Shown here piece after piece: positions 1 to 3,726 of a stretch of DNA of 6,784 nucleotides (position 1 is the first letter of the stretch; every line of letters starts with the position of its first letter). Position numbers and translations under genes: made by a program. The stretch spans positions 1 through 6,784 of the forward strand of contig JAFAGX010000680.1 in assembly GCA_019237515.1 (NCBI GenBank). The letters run 5' to 3'. Source of the stretch: Acidobacteriaceae bacterium (GTDB lineage: Bacteria > Acidobacteriota > Terriglobia > Terriglobales > SbA1). Under the pieces are notes generated by a model that saw nothing but the letters and a program-made list of their open reading frames with translations, ran no database searches and was not told the DNA's origin.

Positions 1-741
1 ACCGCAGGTTTCAAACACGGCAGTGATCCGGAACGCGATCCGCAGGTCACCATTTCCGATGGAAGCGATCATGTGAGCCAGCACGCCTTCGAGTTCGTCA
101 CGACTCAGATCATCGAGGAGCCGGCGAGAGACGACAATCCGTGCGTCTGCCGCGCAGCTCCCAATGGCTGCCGCGTTTGCCCCGCCGGAGTCAATCAGCA
201 TCACGGTCGGGGGCGGTATGCCAGCCGCAATGGCCATCTCCTGGACCACGTCGACCAGTTGCAATTCTTTCAGCTGATTTTGATTGGGCTCGCGTGCATT
301 CAACGCCAGCAGCGCGCCGCCCACTCCGCTGCGACGAAACAATACGTCGACAGCTAGCCACAGCGCCACAGACAATAAGATTCCGGGCAGGAGCATCACC
401 GCGAGGCCGATTACCAGAGTTCCTGGGTCGGCAGCTTGATGCTGCAGGAGCCAATTCAGCGCCACCTTGCCAAACCGCGCAAATTCGCTCGCGAGCTGCC
501 AGAAATCCTGCGGCAGCGGTGAGAAGTAGTTGATGATGTCTGCGCCGATCAGGACTACGGCATAAAGTAAGGGCGTGATGATTAATGCCAGTGGGATTCC
601 CATGATCACAGCTGCAACGACGCAGAGAACAGAAATGCGCCAGGTCGCTCGCCGGTTCCTGCGCTGGGCATCCAGAAAACTTTCCCGATCACGCGGCAGG
701 TAGCGCTGACCCACAACCGATACTCTTGCTGATTCGCTCAC
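1..741 (-). CDS. M48-like membrane protein with degenerate zinc motif (N-terminal 247 residues, cut by window edge)
   Basis: Reading from GTG at 741 toward base 1 gives 247 uninterrupted codons, and the frame is still open at the left edge. Residues 1-34 are polar and arginine-rich. Hydrophobic segments at about 36-70 and 108-135 look like two membrane spans. Residues 157-236 resemble the start of the M48 (HtpX/Ste24-like) peptidase domain: a helix, 'AIAAGIPPPTVMLID', an N-A-A-A-IG stretch, then 'LSRDELEGVLAH' and 'IGNGDLRIA'. In active M48 enzymes the last part contains HExxH, which binds zinc and carries the catalytic glutamate. Here residues 223-227 are H-M-I-A-S, so the glutamate and second histidine are missing. 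The third ligand would lie outside the window. I infer a membrane-bound non-catalytic homologue. An in-frame TAA lies 18 nt upstream of the GTG, limiting the start to this codon or a later one. No clear Shine-Dalgarno is visible, so the start is uncertain. Confidence 0.8.
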   Translation of the reverse strand, partial: MSESARVSVVGQRYLPRDRESFLDAQRRNRRATWRISVLCVVAAVIMGIPLALIITPLLYAVVLIGADIINYFSPLPQDFWQLASEFARFGKVALNWLLQHQAADPGTLVIGLAVMLLPGILLSVALWLAVDVLFRRSGVGGALLALNAREPNQNQLKELQLVDVVQEMAIAAGIPPPTVMLIDSGGANAAAIGSCAADARIVVSRRLLDDLSRDELEGVLAHMIASIGNGDLRIAFRITAVFETCG

Positions 742-759
742 GGTGAGAACGTCAAATTA

Positions 760-779
760 CTCGCCCATGGCTGGGCGAG
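760..779 (-). promoter_or_regulatory. 8-bp perfect hairpin in the leader of the M48-like gene
   Basis: CTCGCCCA at 760-767 and TGGGCGAG at 772-779 are exact reverse complements around a 4-nt loop (TGGC). The hairpin lies 18 nt upstream of the proposed GTG. On the minus strand it is followed by TAATTTG, which is too poor in T to be a classical terminator. It could affect translation or RNA stability, or it could be a protein-binding site. The inverted repeat is certain; its function is not known. Confidence 0.4.
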
Positions 780-941
780 GGATAGAAGCTTAGCACAGTG
801 TCCAGCTTGTACCTTGGTCCTGCAGACCTCTGAGCGGGCTTGCATACAGCATGCGGCTCACCCTCCCTAACTATGCAAAAAAGTTCAACTATCTATCCGA
901 TGAGGTTCGAAAAGCCTATCGTTAAGCTCATTAATTTGGTA

Positions 942-956
942 TAGGAGTTGCTCCTA
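942..956 (+). repeat. Short inverted repeat TAGGAG/CTCCTA
   Basis: TAGGAG (942-947) and CTCCTA (951-956) are exact reverse complements with a 3-nt spacer (TTG). The element lies 57 nt upstream of the likely start of the secreted-protein gene, within its promoter or leader. A second AGGAG copy at 965-969 could compete for the same CTCCT partner. The element is short, so chance is possible. Confidence 0.3.
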
Positions 957-1000
957 CACTGAACAGGAGCGGCGAAACGCAATCTGACGCTTCAGGTTCT

Positions 1001-1005
1001 AAGGA
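1001..1005 (+). promoter_or_regulatory. Shine-Dalgarno deciding the start at 1014
   Basis: AAGGA at 1001-1005 sits 8 nt before ATG 1014, a normal distance. The in-frame ATG at 1005 overlaps this motif and therefore has no usable site. The protein starting at 1014 begins directly with a textbook signal peptide (MKTAIL...), which supports the downstream start. Confidence 0.6.
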
Positions 1006-1013
1006 TGGACGCG

Positions 1014-1346
1014 ATGAAAACCGCAATCTTGGTAACGACGGTTCTGTGCGCTAGCGCGGCGCTGGGGCAATCGATCGGTGGCGGGTCCTTTGGCTCGCCG
1101 GTGATGTCTCAGCCGTATACGATCATCACCCATGACCAACATGCTTCGTTCCGGTCCATGGCACAGGAGCAAAGCCTCACTTCGGGAGACAGTGGCGTGT
1201 TCGTCGCGCAGGGCGAAATTCCGCTGGCCGAAGTGCCGCTTCCGAAACATCCTGAGATGCCGCTTGGCGATGTAGCCCGGCTTTTCCGCCAGCAGCACGA
1301 ATCGGCGAAGAAAGCAGCTTTTGTTTTCGAGCAACAGGGCAAGTAG
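1014..1346 (+). CDS. Small secreted protein of unknown function
   Basis: This gene encodes 110 residues. Residues 1-18 form a typical Sec signal peptide: MK, a hydrophobic core (AILVTTVLCASAAL), then A-L-G before Q19, which fits an AxG signal peptidase I site. Cys12 lies inside the core and does not form a lipobox. The mature part of about 92 residues begins glycine/serine-rich (19-34). It has no cysteine and no membrane span. It ends in a charged, probably helical segment at about 84-107 ('PLGDVARLFRQQHESAKKAAFVFEQQ'-type composition). I recognise no catalytic motif. The 'LGDVAR..R..H...KKA.FV' ending recalls small exported proteins from Acidobacteria, but that is an impression from memory. 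The protein is probably periplasmic or extracellular. It stands alone and ends 4 bp from the convergent phosphofructokinase gene. Confidence 0.75.
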   Translation: MKTAILVTTVLCASAALGQSIGGGSFGSPVMSQPYTIITHDQHASFRSMAQEQSLTSGDSGVFVAQGEIPLAEVPLPKHPEMPLGDVARLFRQQHESAKKAAFVFEQQGK

Positions 1347-1350
1347 GCAG

Positions 1351-2553
1351 CTATTCGCTGGTCATGATGAACAGCGGCTTCATCTCGAAGCTGCTGTAGT
1401 GAGGCCGAAGACGGTCAGTGTTGTAGTGCTCCTTCACATTGACTACCTTCTTGGAAGCAACCACCACGTCAATCGGCATGTTGTCATACCGTCCGTTCTT
1501 CAAAACGACCAGCCGGCCGTGAACTTTGCTGAGAATTAAATCCAGCGCCAGATTGCCATAAGCCATCGGCACAATCGAGTCAATCGCATCCGGATCGCCA
1601 CAGCGCACCAGGTATCCCAGCTTCTGATTGATGACTTCAATCGTTTTGCCGTTGGTGTATTTGGGCGACAGCTCTGTCAATTTTTCGCCGACCAGGTCAC
1701 CGATTCCGCCCAGTTTCTTATGGCCAAAGGCATCAGTGGCGTCTTTCTCAAAAATCATTTCTCCGCCCTCAAACATTGCGCCTTCGGAAATCAGCACCAC
1801 CGAGTAGCGGCTTGGGTTGTGCCGGCGGTCGGCCACCAGCAACTCCGTGAGCTGTTCGATATCAAACTTATGCTCTGGAATGACACACCGGTTCGCCGCG
1901 CCTGCCATTGTTGGGAGCATCGCCGTAAATCCCGCATATCGGCCAAATACCTCCAGCACCAGAAACCGCTCGTGTGATCCAGCCGATGTACGCAGGTCGT
2001 TGGTCATCTGAATGGTGCGCGTGACCGCAGTGCTGAACCCGATGCAATAGTCCGTCCCTGGCACGTCGTTATCCATGGTCTTGGGGATGGCGACAACCTT
2101 CACACCTTCCTGGTACAGACGAACACCGTAGCTAAGCGTGTCGTCCCCCCCAATGGGGATCAGAAACTCCATGCCTAGCCATTCAAGATTTTTGAGCACC
2201 TCAGGTGTGAGGTCGTTCTTTTCATTGCCGTACGCTTGCTGCAGGTGCGGAGGAACCGCGGATTTTTTCACCTTCGCGGGGTTGGTACGCGAGCTGTGGA
2301 GAAACGTGCCGCCAGTTCGTCCAGCTCGATTCACAACTTCTTCCGTCAATAACTGGAAATTGTCGCTGTTGTCGAAATCAGGCTCGCGTTGAATGTCGAC
2401 CAATCCTCCCCATCCTCGGCGAATACCTACTACCTGATAACCCTCCCGCAAGGCTCGAATCGTGACAGCACGAATCGCGGGGTTCAGCCCGGGTACATCT
2501 CCTCCGCCCGTCAAGATTCCGATTACCCCTTTTTTACTGGCAAAATGCGCCAT
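1351..2553 (-). CDS. pfp: 6-phosphofructokinase, probably pyrophosphate-dependent
   Basis: This 400-residue cytoplasmic enzyme phosphorylates fructose 6-phosphate to fructose 1,6-bisphosphate in glycolysis. Visible motifs are GGGDVPGLN (16-24, donor phosphate loop), GGDDT (135-139), PKTMDND (157-163, with catalytic base Asp161), SHER (193-196), E-VFGRYAG (201-208, sugar-phosphate binding), SEGA (256-259), and a C-terminal LGYLVRCGDPDAID block. In ATP enzymes such as E. coli PfkA, the residue equivalent to Asp138 is glycine and the one equivalent to Lys158 is glycine. Asp plus Lys at these sites is the known signature of pyrophosphate users. PPi enzymes usually work reversibly, so the protein could also serve gluconeogenesis. 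The length fits group III PFKs rather than the ~320-residue PfkA. The start has a strong Shine-Dalgarno (AAGGAAGG, 5 nt spacer). A weak promoter can be drawn at 2671-2699. Kinase identity is near certain; donor choice is a strong inference. Confidence 0.95.
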   Translation of the reverse strand: MAHFASKKGVIGILTGGGDVPGLNPAIRAVTIRALREGYQVVGIRRGWGGLVDIQREPDFDNSDNFQLLTEEVVNRAGRTGGTFLHSSRTNPAKVKKSAVPPHLQQAYGNEKNDLTPEVLKNLEWLGMEFLIPIGGDDTLSYGVRLYQEGVKVVAIPKTMDNDVPGTDYCIGFSTAVTRTIQMTNDLRTSAGSHERFLVLEVFGRYAGFTAMLPTMAGAANRCVIPEHKFDIEQLTELLVADRRHNPSRYSVVLISEGAMFEGGEMIFEKDATDAFGHKKLGGIGDLVGEKLTELSPKYTNGKTIEVINQKLGYLVRCGDPDAIDSIVPMAYGNLALDLILSKVHGRLVVLKNGRYDNMPIDVVVASKKVVNVKEHYNTDRLRPHYSSFEMKPLFIMTSE

Positions 2554-2558
2554 TTAGA

Positions 2559-2566
2559 CCTTCCTT
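2559..2566 (-). promoter_or_regulatory. Shine-Dalgarno of the phosphofructokinase gene
   Basis: On the minus strand the sequence reads AAGGAAGG, then 5 nt, then ATG at 2553. This strong ribosome-binding site fixes the start codon. Confidence 0.75.
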
Positions 2567-2668
2567 CGGTATCGATCTGGTTGCAAAAATGCACTTCGCC
2601 CGCCCAAAATGGAATTGATAGCATCCGCGCCCACGCGATAAGGCACGGTTCAGCATGTGAGAGAAGTA

Positions 2669-2684
2669 CTATCTTATAAGATAG
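2669..2684. promoter_or_regulatory. Perfect 16-bp palindrome, candidate operator
   Basis: CTATCTTA at 2669-2676 is followed directly by its exact reverse complement TAAGATAG. It lies in the region between the divergent phosphofructokinase and receiver genes, about 115 bp and 85 bp from their start codons. A gapless palindrome suits a dimeric DNA-binding protein better than an RNA hairpin. It also contains TATAAG/TAAGAT in both directions, so it could be a bidirectional -10 region. No regulator is identified. Confidence 0.45.
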
Positions 2685-2699
2685 CGTGGAAGCGTTAAA
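2671..2699 (-). promoter_or_regulatory. Possible sigma-70-type promoter for the phosphofructokinase gene
   Basis: On the minus strand, TTTAAC (2699-2694) and TAAGAT (2676-2671) are separated by exactly 17 nt. They match the -35 and -10 consensus at 3 of 6 and 4 of 6 positions. Transcription from here would give a leader of about 110 nt. The -10 lies inside the palindrome at 2669-2684, so a protein bound there would block it. The match is modest and other promoters are possible. Confidence 0.3.
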
Positions 2700-2705
2700 C
2701 CGTGT

Positions 2706-2732
2706 GCACAGTCATGGGCTGTGACTTTGTGC
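2706..2732. promoter_or_regulatory. 27-nt bulged hairpin in the divergent region
   Basis: GCACA (2706-2710) pairs with TGTGC (2728-2732), and GTCA (2711-2714) pairs with TGAC (2722-2725). This leaves a TT bulge and a 7-nt loop. An alternative pairing, CACAG (2707-2711) with CTGTG (2719-2723), shares part of the same bases. No T-tract follows, so it is not a standard terminator. It lies 36 nt before the receiver start codon and could be a binding site or a leader element. Confidence 0.35.
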
Positions 2733-2767
2733 CAGAATGGGTAAAGTAAACTGAACCTTCGCTCGCA

Positions 2768-3151
2768 ATGCCGCTGTCAAACGCTAAAACCGTTCTCATC
2801 GTCGACGACAGCAAGTTCTTCCGAACTGCTACGGAAAGGACTCTCACCAAAGCGGGCTATTCGGTAATCACTGCGACTGACGGGGAGGAGGGGCTGCACG
2901 TCGCCCGCGAACAAATGCCTGGCCTTATCCTGCTCGACATGCTTCTTCCGAAACTCGATGGCCCATCCGTACTCCATCAGCTCAAGGCGGACTCGAAAAC
3001 CCGGAAAATCCCCGTGCTTGTTCTCACCAGCCTTTCCCAACGCAATGAGGAAAAACTTGTAAGCGAGGGGGCAGCGGCCTTTCTGGAGAAAGAACGCCTC
3101 GTCAAAGATTTCCAGCCTCTGCTCCAGGCCATCTCCCAGCTGCTTCGATGA
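2768..3151 (+). CDS. Stand-alone CheY-like response regulator receiver
   Basis: The 127 residues are one receiver domain with no output domain. All phosphorylation residues are visible: the acidic pair Asp13-Asp14 (IVDDSK), phospho-acceptor Asp57 (LLLDMLLP), Thr87 (LVLTS), the switch aromatic Phe105, and Lys108 (FLEK). Pro61, Asp64-Gly65 and Pro82 are also at conserved family positions. The protein should take a phosphoryl group from a histidine kinase in the cytoplasm and act by binding a partner protein, as CheY, Spo0F or DivK do. No kinase, chemotaxis or diguanylate cyclase gene is nearby, so the partner is unknown. ATG 2768 is the first ATG after an in-frame TAA at 2747. It has no recognisable Shine-Dalgarno, which suggests a very short leader or SD-independent initiation. 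The gene is divergent from the phosphofructokinase gene and lies 137 bp before a small winged-helix-like gene in the same direction. Confidence 0.93.
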   Translation: MPLSNAKTVLIVDDSKFFRTATERTLTKAGYSVITATDGEEGLHVAREQMPGLILLDMLLPKLDGPSVLHQLKADSKTRKIPVLVLTSLSQRNEEKLVSEGAAAFLEKERLVKDFQPLLQAISQLLR

Positions 3152-3158
3152 ACCGTTG

Positions 3159-3178
3159 GGCAGCCTCCCGCAACTGCC
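3159..3178 (+). repeat. Weak inverted repeat after the receiver gene
   Basis: GGCAG (3159-3163) and CTGCC (3174-3178) can pair around a 10-nt loop just after the receiver stop codon. The following ACATTTAAAAG has only a short T-run. It could be a weak terminator, but the stem is only 5 bp. Confidence 0.2.
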
Positions 3179-3207
3179 ACATTTAAAAGCACTTTATGGA
3201 GTTACCA

Positions 3208-3279
3208 ATGGGCTACTTGAATGGCCTGCGGGAGCCATTCCGCAGTCTTCGCGACCCGAGTAGGATACGACTCGAATAA
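3208..3279 (+). CDS. Possible leader ORF, 23 aa, arginine-rich
   Basis: ATG 3208 has GGAG (3198-3201) 6 nt upstream, a proper ribosome-binding site. It opens 23 codons that end in TAA at 3277-3279. An in-frame ATG at 3196 would give 27 residues but has no Shine-Dalgarno. Five of the 23 residues are Arg (R8, R12, R15, R19, R21), with CGG, CGC, CGC, AGG and CGA codons. The stop codon overlaps the AAGGAG of the next gene, a layout that favours translational coupling. The ORF has the same frame as that gene, separated by TAA and three codons. It covers the three inverted repeats of this leader. It may be a regulatory leader peptide, the remnant of a longer N-terminus cut by a stop codon, or chance. 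Confidence 0.35.
   Translation: MGYLNGLREPFRSLRDPSRIRLE
3220..3245 (+). promoter_or_regulatory. Two interlocked, mutually exclusive 6-bp hairpins
   Basis: The order is A-B-(GA)-A'-B', with A = AATGGC (3220-3225), B = CTGCGG (3226-3231), A' = GCCATT (3234-3239) and B' = CCGCAG (3240-3245). Both stems are perfect. Because they interleave with almost no loops, a simultaneous pseudoknot seems sterically unlikely, so either A:A' or B:B' would form. This is the layout expected of an RNA switch or attenuator. It lies inside the leader ORF, where a translating ribosome could choose between the folds. The pairing is exact; the regulatory role is inference. Confidence 0.4.
3257..3274 (+). promoter_or_regulatory. 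Hairpin just upstream of the winged-helix gene's ribosome-binding site
   Basis: CGAGT (3257-3261) pairs with ACTCG (3270-3274) around an 8-nt loop, ending 3 nt before AAGGAG (3278-3283). It could tune access to the ribosome-binding site. The stem has only 5 bp, so it is weak alone. It is noted because it is the third inverted repeat in one short leader. Confidence 0.25.
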
Positions 3280-3283
3280 GGAG
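3278..3283 (+). promoter_or_regulatory. Shine-Dalgarno of the small winged-helix-like gene
   Basis: AAGGAG lies 5 nt before ATG 3289, a strong site. Its first two bases are also the last two bases of the leader ORF stop codon. Confidence 0.75.
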
Positions 3284-3288
3284 AAGTT

Positions 3289-3507
3289 ATGTATCAGGAA
3301 ATGGTCCAAAACGAACTCCTTAACACTCTGGCCCATTGCTACGAGCAAAATCCCGAGGAGTTCGTCACTCTGCCCAAGCCGATTCTGGATGATTCCTTCG
3401 CGCGTTTAGCGATGGCGGAATTGCGCAACGATGGCTACCTTGAGGAACAGATCCGCGGCGTCGTGCGCTTGACCGCGCTGGGTTACGAACGCTTTCGCAA
3501 GAACTAG
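3289..3507 (+). CDS. Small protein with probable winged-helix fold
   Basis: The 72-residue protein has no signal peptide or membrane span. Its order of elements suggests a minimal winged helix-turn-helix: helix 5-20 (MVQNELLNTLAHCYEQ), 'VTLPKPILDDS' linker, helix 36-48 (SFARLAMAELRND), then 'GYLEEQIRGVVRLTALGYERF' (49-69). The last part matches the usual 'DGLI...G.YRLT..G' wing of MarR/PadR-like regulators. In larger members of that superfamily the central helix contacts DNA. Here it may bind DNA or a partner protein. No enzyme motif is present. It follows the receiver gene by 137 bp, possibly in one transcript, and has a structured leader. The fold assignment rests only on the pattern of residues. 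The gene itself is well supported by its ribosome-binding site and coding frame. Confidence 0.7.
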   Translation: MYQEMVQNELLNTLAHCYEQNPEEFVTLPKPILDDSFARLAMAELRNDGYLEEQIRGVVRLTALGYERFRKN

Positions 3508-3726
3508 GACGCCGCGTTCCAAGACCATTCTTTTATCGCCTGCCTCGTCCGGCCCGCCCATCCAACATCGCACACTTGATTCCGTAATCGGACACTACTC
3601 AGCCCAACAAAACAGTCTGCCAGCAATTTGTTACTCCAACCTTTTCAGGTAGATGTCGTCTATTTTGCTTTGGGAGCCAAGTTGCACGAGACTCGTAGCC
3701 ATTTGCAAAAGCTTCCGAAAGGCAAC
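3508..3726 (+). other. Intergenic region upstream of the ADOP permease
   Basis: No gene is supported here. The permease frame stays open back to a TTG at 3628. However, the extra 33 residues do not resemble the family, and ATG 3727 has a ribosome-binding site. I see no convincing terminator after the winged-helix gene and no good -35/-10 pair. A quasi-palindrome at 3686-3696 is listed separately. Confidence 0.5.
3686..3696. repeat. Quasi-palindrome ACGAG-A-CTCGT
   Basis: ACGAG and CTCGT are exact reverse complements around a single A, 30 bp before the permease start codon. The 1-nt spacer excludes an RNA hairpin of full length, so a small operator is the more sensible reading. Chance is quite possible at this size. 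Confidence 0.2.

Larger units (their letters stand above)
742..1013. other. Divergent intergenic region, no gene seen
   Basis: This gap separates the M48-like gene (minus) from the secreted-protein gene (plus), so it must hold promoters for both directions. I found no convincing -35/-10 pair on either strand. The most AT-rich part is about 865-945. 'TATAGG' at 940-945 could serve as a poor plus-strand -10, but it has no good -35 partner. Two inverted repeats are listed separately. A third, imperfect one (832-859, GAGC...GCTC enclosing GCAT...ATGC) is too weak to call. Confidence 0.6.

Noticed and set aside
73..533. Plus-strand open frames in the first 530 bases
   Set aside because: They are antisense to the M48-like gene, whose frame gives recognisable domain sequence and membrane segments.
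750..756. Minus-strand TTTGACG near the M48-like start, resembling a -35 box
   Set aside because: It lies about 9 nt before the GTG, leaving no room for a -10 and transcript start upstream of the gene.
1005..1013. ATG 1005 as start of the secreted protein
   Set aside because: It overlaps the AAGGA that serves ATG 1014, and it would add three residues before a canonical signal peptide.
999..1334. Minus-strand open frame across the secreted-protein gene
   Set aside because: The opposite strand has a signal peptide and ribosome-binding site; this frame is arginine/histidine-rich with no motif.
3628..3726. Extension of the permease to a TTG start at 3628
   Set aside because: The extra 33 residues show no family resemblance, and TTG 3628 has no ribosome-binding site. 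ATG 3727 has GAAAGG and the usual ADOP beginning.
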